The notes below the pieces were generated by a model. That model made no database searches, had not been told where the DNA came from, and saw only the letters and a list, made by a program, of their open reading frames with translations. Below, piece after piece: positions 35,501 to 45,358 of a stretch of DNA of 64,000 nucleotides. Numbering within the stretch: position 1 is the stretch's first letter; every line of letters starts with the position of its first letter. A program made the position numbers and the translations under genes. This DNA is from Bolinopsis microptera (lineage: Eukaryota; Ctenophora; Tentaculata; Lobata; Bolinopsidae). Location of the stretch: the NCBI RefSeq assembly GCF_026151205.1, contig NC_087080.1, positions 12,261,837 to 12,325,836 of the forward strand. Direction: 5' to 3'.

Positions 35501-38500
35501 TTTTAAGGCGGGCCCGGGGGGTAAAGGGAGTTGTATTTGGCCCTATTTTTAAGGTTTTAAGGCGGGCCCGGGGGGTAAAGGGAGTTGTATTTGGCCCTAT
35601 TTTAAGGCGGGCCCGGGGGGGGTAAAGGGAGTTGTATTTGGCCCTATTTTTAAGGCGGGCCCGGGGGGTAAAGGGAGTTGTATTTGGCCCTATTTTTAAG
35701 GCGGGCCCGGGGGGTAAAGGGAGTTGTATTTGGCCCTATTTTTAAGGCGGGCCCGGGGGTAAAGTGAGTTGTATTTGGCCCTATTTTTAAGGCGGGGGTA
35801 AAGTGAGCTAAATTGAAAAGGCGAGGTAGTTCCACCAGTCACGTGACCACTTAAAAGGATAAAATGAGAACAGTTATAATATTGTAATGCAACACTACTC
35901 GGCCGAACAGAGGTTTCAATAACCGCAATCAAATCAAATCTGAATTTCTTGTTTTACCGGGACAACCACTTAGTAGTAGAGAATGTTGGGACATTTGATG
36001 GAAAACTTACGTTTCCTTCCCATATTTACTGCTAATACAGATGAATTCTCAGGAAGATCCCATTAATTTTACATTAGCTTTGAGAAATAAATTTGTGCAA
36101 TGTTCGGTCTTCCGAAGAATTTTCCATCATTCAAATGCATTATCTCAAGAAAGAAGCACAACAGATTTCGCATTTTCCAGCAATGTTAATTTCACTTGGA
36201 AAAGAGGGTTTTTTAAATCCCCCTTTACAGTTTACTCGATTAAAGATTACATAATACTGCCGGGTGTGGTCTACAAGTAAAGCCTTAAAGCCTCAAGGTG
36301 CCCTGTCCTCATTGCCTAAGATTATAAATCTTTAAATTTCTAACGTGTTCGATTTATAATCAACTTGCAAGGCTAAGAGTGTTATAATTTTCTAAAAGTC
36401 TGCATATATATTAATGCGGTTTCCAATTCGAAATTAGACTCAAAATTCCATTAGTAACCGATAAAGTGAGAGGTGTAATCTCTTCTAAAGTGCAGTTTGT
36501 CCATTAGATGCTTTTGTGAAGTGCTTTTTAACACTATCACTACGAGAACACTCTCACTACGGTAATATTAATCTAGAAAATAAAAATAGTTTTTAGTCTC
36601 ATCACGGTATCTGTAAGCTGATTTCCGTTTGTAGAATCAAATCTAGATATTTTCTTGTAAGGGGTTTTATTTTTCCAGCAGGTTTTTAAATAACACTTGT
36701 GTCAAGCCTGCACTGTAAATATAGCTATAATACAGTGACAGGGAAATATTCTTTGTTTATGTATACTCAGGGTTGCCGGCATTTTTGAGAGTCATTTTTA
36801 AGGTTTTTTCACGTCTTTTAAGGCCCCTTTTGACCCATTTTTAAGGTCCAAAACAGTTAAATTCAAGGTTTTTTAAGGTCCACAGTGCGAAAATTTGGAC
36901 AAAGGTAATGCAATAAAGGTGCAAATTTAAGGTTTTTCAAGGTTTTCCGATACAGAAATTACAATCATATCTTAAAGGGGGAAGGTATAATTTCAGGAAA
37001 CCCCAATTAGATCTACACCGAGCTAGGTATAATTTCAGAAAAACCTAATTAGATCTACAACAAGCTAGGTATAATTTCAGAAAAACCCAATTAGATCTAC
37101 AACAAGCTAGGTATAATTTCAGAAAACCCCAATTAGATCTACAACAAGCTAGGTATAATTTCAGAAAACCCCAATTAGATCTACAACAAGCTAGGTATAA
37201 TTTCAGAAAACCCCAATTAGATCTACACCGAGCTAGGTATAATTTCAGAAAAACCTAATTAGATCTACAACAAGCTAGGTATAATTTCAGAAAAAACCCA
37301 ATTAGATCTACACCGAGCTAGGTATATTTTCAGAAACCCAATTAGATCTACACCGAGCTAGGTATAATTTCAGAAAAACCCAATTAGATCTACAACAAGC
37401 TAGGTATAATTTCAGAAAACCCCAATTAGATCTACAACAAGCTAGGTATAATTTCAAAAAACCCCAATTAGATTTACACCGAGCTAGGTATAATTTCAGA
37501 AAAACCCAATTAGATCTACAACAAGCTAGGTATAATTTCAGAAAAACCCAATTAGATCTACACCGAGCTAGGTATAATTTCAGAACATCCAATCAGATCT
37601 ACACCGAGCTAGTTATAATTTCAGAAAATCTTATCAGGTCTACACAGAGCTAGGTATAATTTCAGAATATCCAATCAGATCTACACCGAGCTAAGTATAA
37701 ATTCAGAAAATCCAATCAGATCTACATCAAGCTAGGTATAATTTCAAAAATTTTTACTAATCCGGAAAATCCATTTAGATCTAACATCAAGCTAGGTATA
37801 ATTTAGGTATGAAACCTTAAAAAACCTTAAAAACCCGAAAATTTGCCCGTTTTTCACGTCTTTTTTAAGGTTTTTTGCCCAAAATTGCCGTTTTTAAGGT
37901 TTTTAAGGTTTTTTAAGGTTTTTAAGGTCCCCCGGCAACCCTGTCAGTATACTACAGTGCAACACACGTGTACAAAATAAACAGAGAAAACATTAAACTG
38001 TTCGCTTGTATAGGGTAACTAGGGAAATACACACATTACTATGGAAATACAGACATGCTATGGAAATACACACGTTGCTATGGAAATACACACGTTGCTA
38101 TGGAAGTACACGCGTTGCTATGGAAATACACACGTTGCTATGGAAATACACACGTTGCTATGGATATAAAAACGTTTCCCTGTAATATAGGATGATATTG
38201 TGGTTAGCTACATTCGGTGAAATTAATCACATTTATCACGTGCACCACCTCCCCAACATTTACCCACATGTTTACCACGTGTTACCATGGTAACGTGTGT
38301 ACATGTCACGTGTTTCCAGGCCATGGCCATGGTAACGTGTAACATGTTTATATCACGTGACCTCACTCTTCTTGTTCTCACTAACTGTCGAGAAACCGTA
38401 CCCCTTAAACCCATGTCTAATTCGCCTCTATCCTACTTACCCAAAACACTGTAGACCACGGGGATTCTTTAAAACCTTAAGTTAGACTCAGTCTACTTAT

Positions 38501-41500
38501 ATGTATAGGTTAGTGTTCACGTTTAGGATCTACTAAAACCATACAGTTAAAACACTGTCTACAACACTGTCTAAACTGAAACACACTGAACTTTAGTCCT
38601 GTGATCTGTCAGGGAACAGAGTTTACCTTACCAGAGCCACACCTTTCAGCCCTGACCAGACTTGTAATATTATAAGTGATAAGTAAACGCTTTAAAACTA
38701 ATAGTGGTTACTCAGACTGGGTTATCTCTAGGTTAACATAATGATTTCTGAAGAATTTGAAGGAGATGAAACATGGTTAGCAGTTACTTAGCTCAACTCC
38801 TGTATCTGATATCCACTATAGACATATAGCATATAGCATATAGCTGATATATAGCTGAACAGGTCTGAACACCTGCAGGCTGCAAATTGCAGAACAACTT
38901 TTACAGGGAAACTCAGTGTAACACGGGTAACTCAATTAGCTTACAAGCAGTAGTGTTATTAGTGTAAATAGCAGCAAACTTATTAACATATTATCTCACA
39001 GGAAAACAGCCCAATTATTTATTTCCCATAGTTTTAAAGACTCTAACACAGACCAAAGCTGAAATAATGTCACAGTTCTAAACACTGATCACATCCTCAC
39101 ATTTGACAGTCTCTCCTAGAAATAAACAGTGGGCAATCAGTAACAATTACTAGTGACAACAGGCAGGTAAATAATGCTAAGAGAAATGAATTGTGAATCT
39201 TAACAATTGATATCACTAATCTGGCAACAAGAATATCGTTGAAAAGAAGTAAGTTTGAACAATGAACATGTTCTATTTGAGTACTGTACTTTCAGAGATT
39301 GATACCGTGCGAGACCGGGTAGAACTCCAATCATACAGGCCACTGCCCAGTACAGACCTCTTTACTTATATAAAGCAATATATTAAACATTGGCAGTAGT
39401 GCTGTTGTTGTGAAGCCCACGTAAAGGTGAAGGAGGAGAAAGAGTAGCACGGAAGAGTAATTCTTTTTATTGATGTAGCAGGTGATTAGCTTTCAATTGA
39501 TAGACCGCCAATATCAAAAGATTGTTTATTAATTCCTGCACTGTTTCCTTGAATGCAAGTCTCACTCCTTACAATTTCTTAGGGGTTACAACCTACTGTA
39601 AGCCTACATCTGATAAATGCGATTAATAATGTTATGAATCGTATATCGGGCTCGCCAATGTGGTTCGGGGATGGGTTCGGGGATCATTGGGCTTTCAGGG
39701 ATTTATTCAGATATTTTAAACTATTAAATTTTAAGCAACAACTCCGTCTAGACTCGAAAAGGTACCAGCTCCATTTTACTAAGTGCAGAGAAGATCGATA
39801 ATATAATATTGGATAAGCCGGAAAAGTACCAGAAATCCGAGCCATGGGGAGGGGCAGAAAGGCGGTCATAGAATGGTTCAGAGAGGAGACATAAAGAAGG
39901 GCCAGCGAGAGAGAGGGGATACTGGTCAGAGAGCGGGCTGGGGCCAGAGAGAGAGAGAGATACAGGTCAGAGAGAGAGATACAGGTCCAAGAGAAGTGGG
40001 CAGAGAGGGGATGCAAGAGAGAGGGGGCATGCGAGCTAGTGATATGCTTTTAAGGATAAGGCCAAATATTTGGCATTACGACCACGTATAAGCGATAATA
40101 TTGTACTTGGAATACATTTGCTGTCAATGTTAGGACTCAGCCCTATCTCCCTCTCTTTTTAGTCTATACACAACGGGGTTAAACATTAATAACAATTTAA
40201 TGTGCTTACTGCTGTCAACAAGATGGGTCACGTGTTCTGCTGTTAGTTCCACGTGACAATATTGTACATGTCACTAGTAGTAGTATGTTGCTGCTAACTC
40301 ACTACACTAACTACTTACACCGACTAACTGGCTACACGTGCTCCGTCTGTGTGAGTGAGTGAGTGAGTGAGTGAGTGAGTGAGTGAGTGAGTGAGTGAGT
40401 GAGTGAGTGAGTGAGTGAGTGAGTGAGTGAGTGAGTGAGTGAGTGAGTGAGTGAGTGAGTGAGTGAGTGAGTGAGTGAGTGAGTGAGTGAGTGAGTGAGT
40501 GAGTGAGTGAGTGAGTGAGTGAGTGAGTGAGTGAGTGAGTGAGTGAGTGAGTGAGTGAGTGAGTGAGTGAGTGGTTTGGGGACCGGTTTTTGATACACCG
40601 ATCAATGTTAACAAAATCATATGATACATAACAATATAATTTTATTTAATATAAGTGAAAATGAGAGTTGAAAATTATGATGTAACCTTTATCATTTATT
40701 CTTTAAACCAAAAACTTTAAAATTGAAAACTTGCATGAGTGAGTGAGTGATACATAAAAAAGCAGAATATTTCAAGAAGATTACGTAGTTTAACCAGTAT
40801 CGATTTCAAAGATTATCGTGAACGCTAAACAGATTGTCACAGTTATTTTTAGTTCAGTAAACACGTAATGGTGACAGGAAGAAGTGCCTCGTGTTCAATT
40901 AATGAGAGCACCAATTTGATGCACGTATTTGCCCATTTTTATCCACTCTATCCAAAAAATTTTGTTGGATAAAATGCATGATCACTGAATTCAACGTGTT
41001 AATTTTCTCAATTTCCCAGGCTCACCAAGTTGACACGATCACAAAAGCGTAAGTCTATTCTCACAACTTAACATTCCCTCTATGTTTGCTTGTTAACCCA
41101 CAAGCAATGCGTTCTATAATCACACGTAATGAGTTAATAAGAAGAACTCATAACGATGTGTCAGACCTCGGATTCATGTTATAATAGAGCAAGCTCTCAA
41201 CCATAGAGAGAGAGTCAGGATATAATTTGATTAGATTCTCACACCATATGATCATCAATCTTGTGGACCCCGGAAAGGGGATCACTCTCAGCAATACGAT
41301 ATTAGTGAGTAGAAAATACCAGTAACCTCTACACCATGTCTATTCTACTGGACTGTGTGCTTGTTAAAGCAATGGCCCATAATAACTCAGGTTGTTAATG
41401 TTATAATATTGAGGTTAAAGTAGAAGCTAGTTGTCTGTTAAAGACTTATCAGCGCGGGAGAGGGCGAGAGGGGTTTGGGTTGTGGGGATTCTGTAGATGA

Positions 41501-43443
41501 ATATATTCTCTGTATTACAATCGAGAGAGAGCTACGTAATACGTATAATAGCAATCGGCTCCCTGCCTTTAATAACACACATAGCTCGACAAGTAGAAAG
41601 TCATCTAATTTACGAGCAGATTTTAATATTGAACCAGCTCAGCAAACCCTGACAATGAGATTTGATTAAATATACCGAGACCTAGAGTAGTAGACAAGTA
41701 GAAGCTATATTAATACACTGCTACTGGTGGTGAGGAGCTATTGTACTGTGACTCTACAGCGGGGTGCAATGCTCGCCACTATCACTCATATTACAGGAAA
41801 TTCCTTTAGGTAGTCAGATGGGGTATTTAAACCCCTTATATCAAGGATGATATCGACCCCTTATATGAGGGGTATATCAACTTGATATAATTGGCATGGA
41901 TTTTCAAGCTCCTGAGTGAATAACGGCGCTATTTTTGCGCACTGAAATGTTGTTCAGAAATCTATCAATGTAAAGATCTGATCAACCCAGCATAATTCAC
42001 TCCGCAACATTCACAATTATGTATGCGTATTTTTCTGTGGAATTAACTGAATATTTTGAATGTATAATGCTAACTCTTATCCACGTGACTCAACAAAGCA
42101 TCTTCAGCAATCTGCGCGTGCCTTTTCCAGTCACCCGATATAGATTAATAATCTCGAGTCATATTAAACAATATCACCCTGATAACTCCCCCACTACTTC
42201 TCCCTGAATTAACGTGCTTCAATTGCGAGAGAGAAGTAGTACCCTGACACTAATGACAGGGCACAATGCTCACAATCTCCATTGTCAATGTGATAGTCTG
42301 TAAATCTTATTATATAGTCTCACTGTACAGGTCGCGGTGTGTGTGACTGAGCCGGATATTTGATGATTATTGCTTGTTGCATTGTGTAGCACACTGCCTG
42401 GCACAGCTCTATTCACAGTAGTGCCAATCTCGACCAGCACACAACAACAGCATGCAATGAAGCATGCAAAGAAGATGTGCGAGCTATAGCTATATCTACA
42501 CTCATCAGCTATATTTACTACACTCATCAGCTATATCTACACTCATCAGCTATATTTACTAAACTCATCAGCTATATTTACACTCATCAGCTATATTTAC
42601 TACACTCATCAGCTATATTTACTACACTCATCAGCTATATTTACTACACTCATCAGCTATATTTACTACACTCATCACTCATCAGCTATATTTACTACAC
42701 TCATCAGCTTTATTTACACTCATCAGCTTTATTTGCTACACTCATCGGCTATATTTAATCTACACTCATCAGCTGAAATTACTCTACAGTCTACACTTAT
42801 CAGCTATATTTACTACACTCACTAGCAACATTTCCTTTATGTTCAACAGCTATATTTACTCAAGGATATTTACTCACCAAGGTATTTATAAATACTCAAT
42901 ATTTTTGCTTGTTTCAATAGATCAGCTATTATATTGGGGGACTGTCTGGTTATAATTTAATGAATAAAACCGGAGGAGGATGCAGTACGAATGACGTCAT
43001 AGTCAATAACATAATATCCAACTCACAGCCCCACTCCCAAATGACAATAGTGGTATGTGAGATGAAGTGTGATCTGAATTATGCACCTCCTCAAAATAAG
43101 ATGTAAGCAGATTATTGGTGCAAGATGACAAACATTTAAAACTGATTGAAAAGACAATTTTGTTGATTTAGATAATGAATAGAGGAAAGCACTTACTGTG
43201 AACTTCTAGAAACCCTGAAAATGAGAATTTATTGGTTAAATTGGTAAAAGCTATAGCTTATAATCGGCAGGAAACAAAATAACAACAATCAGGTACATTT
43301 AAATGTGCTGAAAAGCTCATTTATAAGTTTGCCTTTCCCCATTGAGAATGACAAGCAATATTGAAATGGTTTAACTATTTTTATAACTGGTTGGAAAGAA
43401 AGTTACCTGCTCCCAGTAGTAATGCTATTAATAACAAAAGCAT
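19943..43443 (-). CDS. type I membrane receptor: SUEL lectin + beta/gamma-crystallin + TM + NPxY tail (15 exons)
   Basis: The 15-exon model (5' to 3') is 43443-43407, 43214-43197, 36031-36011, 33382-33038, 31872-31802, 31322-31163, 24932-24838, 24241-24064, 23585-23526, 22234-22069, 21544-21451, 21217-21107, 20948-20801, 20585-20263, 19990-19943. Every boundary is AG|...|GT, the phases agree throughout, and the sum is 1875 nt, or 624 residues plus stop. Layout: signal peptide (MLLLLIALLLGA), SUEL domain about 40-133, Cys-containing helical segment about 150-217, beta/gamma-crystallin domain about 218-308, Thr/Ser-rich linker, an alpha/beta-looking region about 384-500, acidic stalk, TM about 555-577, and a tail with YTLI and NPSY. 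It is probably a carbohydrate-binding, endocytosed surface receptor. Exons 1-3 (two are microexons of 18 and 21 nt) are the least certain. The remaining 12 form a tight chain. Confidence 0.78.
20949..23525 (-). CDS. receptor exons 10-12 (extracellular linker and alpha/beta-looking region)
   Basis: Exons 22234-22069, 21544-21451 and 21217-21107 lie in this interval. The first encodes a Ser/Thr/Tyr/Pro-rich linker (DYSGISYSYSEPAKPS). The next two encode alternating helix and strand (VEDIILSRLLNVYKIYPEQ; VILEIIDMKGAPRRVIDIAI). This region, with the following exon 20948-20801, could be a folded membrane-proximal module such as a SEA-like domain, but I see no diagnostic motif. Introns are short, 160-600 bp apart from one of about 1.3 kb. 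Confidence 0.7.
23115..23280. repeat. tacatt-type short tandem repeat
   Basis: Degenerate units such as tacattatacattgtacatttacac repeat about six times in a receptor intron. They are AT-rich and have no coding content. Confidence 0.75.
24064..24932 (-). CDS. receptor exons 7-8, beta/gamma-crystallin domain
   Basis: Exons 24932-24838 and 24241-24064 encode two Greek-key motifs. The first runs from VMLCKHAKLKGECINIT, through the helical turn SQLEEFDNA, to SLKVFTG. The second has the signature GNWALFSEANYSG (W-x-L/Y-x-E-x-x-Y/F-x-G), then VKPG, and ends in the S-S-L-K-P-V strand. This spacing matches non-lens beta/gamma-crystallins (for example AIM1 and the sponge and tunicate single-domain forms), which often bind calcium at N/D-x-x-S sites between motifs. 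The second motif carries an extra loop of about 15 residues (SHWLGIYAPIEGE) before the last strand. The intron lies between the two motifs' strands. Confidence 0.8.
24244..24326. repeat. 8-bp tandem repeat forming the 3' splice region of the crystallin exon
   Basis: About ten copies of aaggttac run up to base 24244. On the gene (minus) strand this is (GTAACCTT)n ending in GTGCAG, directly in front of the beta/gamma-crystallin exon that begins at 24241. The repeat therefore replaces the normal polypyrimidine tract. Confidence 0.9.
26575..26620 (+). CDS. candidate signal-peptide exon of a plus-strand gene inside a receptor intron
   Basis: ATG at 26575 opens MASSVDLTVVLLIAI and stops at a strong donor (G|gtgagt) in phase 1, the usual form of a secretory first exon. 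A possible second exon lies at 26722-26857, between good acceptor and donor sites. It is open in the required phase and has two cysteines, but shows no recognisable domain. The gene would be antisense to the receptor, within its 31163-24932 intron. I could not follow it further, so it may be a chance match. Confidence 0.35.
27340..28110. other. intronic, nothing recognised
   Basis: AT-rich receptor intron sequence. A cgtgcacgtgcatatg motif near 27393 contains E-box-like CACGTG steps. Otherwise I see no exon or repeat. Confidence 0.5.
28115..28168. repeat. 7-bp tandem repeat
   Basis: Seven to eight copies of agttacc follow each other in a receptor intron. Confidence 0.9.
28340..28975. repeat. 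36-bp minisatellite containing a palindrome in each unit
   Basis: About seventeen units of roughly 36 bp (tacactgtacagtgtcactg plus ttacaagggtgggtta) occur in tandem. Most units contain acactgtacagtgt, a perfect 14-bp palindrome; later units have acacacagtgt variants. Because 36 is divisible by three, several frames stay open (repeating GYTLYSVTVTRV), but this is an artefact. The array lies in a receptor intron. Confidence 0.92.
30400..30700. repeat. diverged tandem duplication, about 180-bp unit
   Basis: The phrases gggtatatattgctccagaag...cggaagcctctg...tctttcaagc (about 30427-30525) and ggtcatatattgcttcacaag...cggaagtctagg...cctttcaaac (about 30605-30700) align over about 100 bp. The 121-residue plus-strand frame over the first copy has no protein-like motif. 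Confidence 0.5.
31163..31872 (-). CDS. receptor exons 5-6, Cys-containing helical segment
   Basis: Exons 31872-31802 and 31322-31163 join at phase 0 to give a mostly helical stretch of about 77 residues. It has four cysteines (KCTKLYTS, KECDALQAYKDCL, ESCYSAS) spaced as in small disulfide-linked helical bundles. I do not recognise a named domain. It links the lectin domain to the beta/gamma-crystallin domain. Confidence 0.75.
33038..33382 (-). CDS. SUEL / rhamnose-binding lectin domain exon of the receptor
   Basis: This exon is phase 1-1 and encodes a complete galactose/rhamnose-binding lectin domain. It begins with an ICQGD strand and LVCPEGRVLKI, then carries the family hallmark YGRF (from the ANYGR motif). 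Near its end it carries the second hallmark pair DPC...KHL (DPC and KYL in the type sequence) before EFYC. Eight cysteines are present, as expected for four disulfides. In sea-urchin egg lectin, fish egg lectins, latrophilins and EVA-1 this fold binds L-rhamnose/galactose or protein ligands. The KYL tyrosine is His here, which might change sugar preference. Confidence 0.9.
35300..35805. repeat. 46-bp GC-rich minisatellite
   Basis: About eleven units (aaggcgggcccggggggtaa + agggagttgtatttggccctattttt) lie in tandem within the receptor intron between exons 3 and 4. Each unit has GGGCCCGGGGGG and GGG runs, so the array can form G-quadruplexes and self-complementary GGGCCC contacts. It is much richer in GC than its surroundings. 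Confidence 0.92.
36768..37943. mobile_element. TIR element (hAT-like MITE) with an internal minisatellite
   Basis: The ends are perfect 12-bp inverted repeats (cagggttgccgg / ccggcaaccctg). Subterminal stretches on both sides consist of aaggttttttaaggt-type repeats. The core, about 36975-37810, is a 42-bp tandem array of about nineteen units (ctaggtataatttcagaaaa + cccaattagatctacaacaa). Flanks read tgtatact on the left and tc-agtatact on the right, so an 8-bp target duplication is possible but not clean. No transposase is present. The element sits in receptor intron 2. Confidence 0.75.
38035..38165. repeat. 20-bp tandem repeat
   Basis: Six to seven copies of gctatggaaatacacacgtt with small changes. 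Non-coding, in a receptor intron. Confidence 0.85.
40351..40573. repeat. (GTGA)n microsatellite, about 220 bp
   Basis: A nearly perfect run of about 55 gtga units. The THSL-repeat frames across it are artefacts of the four-base unit. A shorter run (gagtgagtgagtga) occurs at 40736-40750. Confidence 0.97.
42482..42840. repeat. 22-bp tandem repeat
   Basis: About fifteen units of the type ctcatcagctatatttacta(ca), with some shortened by the loss of 'tacta'. Located in receptor intron 2. The complement contains CTGATGAG but lacks the other conserved parts of a hammerhead ribozyme. Confidence 0.9.
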
Positions 43444-44049
43444 CGATAGGTTATCAAACTTCTTTTTTCTTAGCTAAAAGCATGGAATAAAATTAGTTTG
43501 TTTATTTTGGCAACATAGCCAAATCTAATAATTGAACCATCTGGGTAAAAATGGTTATTCTTAGAACATCTTAATATAACATCAAATACTATACTGCTAC
43601 CACACGGATAACTAATAGGTAATGCAAAAGTAAGAAGTTCAAATTTGACAAGATAGGCGGGGGGGGGGCAACATCAAAAATAACACAGATAATAAATTGA
43701 GGCTATCTGATAGAATTTACAAGCCAGCTTTTCAGTCAATGATGCTTGACTGAGTGTGATGAGATACCTACCAAAAAACACAAAAAAAAGTATAAAAAGC
43801 AAAATACAAAAAGGTAAACGGTGTCAGGGAAACAGTGTGACACATCTAAGAATGGGATGTACAGCAAAACCACAATTCACTGCAAGCATTGGAAAAGTAA
43901 AAGCTGCAGTAAATCAAGGTTTCATTGTCAAGTATCTGAAGCAGCAACAAACCAATAATTTACTCACTCTGTCATGAATCGTTAATCAATAAATGTTTAC
44001 AGTAAACGCCACAGGAACTTATCGCATACACTTGTATGTATTATCTACT

Positions 44050-44390
44050 GCTAGAACACGATTCAGATTTGATCTTATAAAAATAAAACATATTCAAACA
44101 ATATACACATAATATAGCAATGACCCTATATAAAAATTCTGTAAAAATGGTACAAATTTAAAAACTGAGGTAAAAATAAAACCCTTTGTAATAATATTAT
44201 ATATAAAATCCACTAAATCGCATCACAACAAAAAGCAGTTTAGACCCCCATCTAATTCAGATTTGATCTGTTAAGAAGTACACTCATTGCACTAAGAGGA
44301 ATCAGAGGAAGATCAACGGCCCAGCATCTTGAACTGCAAGACATTTCCTTCAACCTCATCCCCCAGAAGACGAGCTTTGAGGTCTCCTAG
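44050..44390 (+). pseudogene. LINE C-terminal fragment split by a later insertion
   Basis: The reading frame ARTRFRFDL, interrupted at 44076-44254 and resuming as LRSTLIALRGIRGR until TAG at 44390, matches the same 'RFxLLRxTLIxxRG' block found at 49.3, 50.3 and 52.5 kb. It is the end of a retrotransposon ORF in a family common in marine invertebrates. Only the last 50 or so residues are recognisable. Confidence 0.65.
44076..44254 (-). mobile_element. 3'-UTR-only LINE insertion with 15-bp target-site duplication
   Basis: The 179-bp insert is flanked on both sides by attcagatttgatct (44061-44075 and 44255-44269), a perfect 15-bp duplication. Read on the minus strand, the insert matches the 3' UTR of the truncated LINE at 50413-50578 closely. 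It is a severely 5'-truncated product of target-primed reverse transcription that landed in another LINE fragment. Confidence 0.85.
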
Positions 44391-44829
44391 ATTTGTTTAT
44401 GTAAATTTTGATATTTTACTGTACTATTTTATGTTGTATATAATTTTATGGACAAAATGATCCCAGGGGGGACTCCCAACCCACCGCTTCAGCGGGTAGT
44501 TGACGCACCATTCACAAGCAAGAGCCACTTTGGTATACTTGCTGGGAGGTGTCTCAGCTACATGGGTTGGGGTCCCCCCTTTTTTATTTTTTTTAATCTA
44601 CTGCTAGGCAAGGGGGATGGGCGTTTGGGCACAATTGAGTCCAGATTTGGTGCAAAGAGAATATCTGCAGTAATTGGAGGTGCAGCAAATCAGTATTATA
44701 CTGTAGTGGAGACAGAGGTGCGAGAAAAAACATTGTTGATATAAACAGTCTAGATCTTAACTTGGAGCCACAAGGCCAAGGGTAAAAAATTTTTGATTGT
44801 TAAGGGAATTTGTTGAATTCTTAAAGGGT

Positions 44830-44885
44830 TGATTTTATATAGGGTCATTGCTATATTATGTGTATATTGTTTGAATATTTTATAT
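44830..44885 (+). repeat. further copy of the same LINE 3' end
   Basis: ttttatatagggtcattgct + atattatgtgtatattgttt matches the 3' end of the elements at 44076-44254 and 50521-50570, followed by an A-rich stretch. A 60-residue frame starting MSANEKEAENMTNAVKD follows at 44919 and is cut by the MITE at 45090. I do not recognise it. Confidence 0.6.
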
Positions 44886-45089
44886 AATAAAAAAAAAGTA
44901 TTATACTGTAGTAGAATAATGTCAGCCAATGAAAAGGAAGCAGAAAACATGACGAATGCCGTTAAAGACCTTGGGGGATCAGTGCAGCGGTCGCTTGAAG
45001 GCAACCATGATTGGAAAATCGATCATTTCAGACCCGCTTGTGTCATCAATCCAAATGATTTGCATAAAACTTATGTGCAATCACCTGTG

Positions 45090-45358
45090 CAGTGGCGTAA
45101 CGTTGCCTGATGGCGCCCCCCTGTTGGCGCCCCCTCCCCTTTTGGTGCCCCTCCCTAGAATTGACCAAATTAGGTGATTTTAGAGAATACGCCGGTAAAA
45201 TCTCTAAAAAAGTGTGTATCTAGAGCAAAACGCGCAGTTTTGCTAGTACTTTAGTTAAGTTTTCGAAATTGTCCCACATTCAAACGACGATTTGGCGCCC
45301 CCCTAAGACGGCGCCCCCCTGCACAGCGGGGTCAGCAGGGCCTTTCGTTACGCCACTG
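45090..45358. mobile_element. hAT-like MITE, 269 bp, with 8-bp target-site duplication
   Basis: Perfect 13-bp terminal inverted repeats (cagtggcgtaacg / cgttacgccactg) are flanked by an exact 8-bp duplication (cacctgtg at 45082-45089 and 45359-45366). The inside is rich in tggcgcccccc. Eight-base duplications with CAGNGG-type ends are typical of the hAT superfamily. There is no coding capacity, so it is mobilised in trans. Confidence 0.92.

Noticed and set aside
37308-37592. 14-residue repeat protein (LYLARCRSNWVFLK type)
   Set aside because: Translation of the 42-bp satellite inside the TIR element.
40324-40629. THSL-repeat protein frames
   Set aside because: Artefact of the (GTGA)n microsatellite.
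42482-42840. Tandem hammerhead ribozymes (CTGATGAG in each unit on the minus strand)
   Set aside because: The required GAAA core strand and pairing stems are missing from the unit, so no hammerhead fold is possible.
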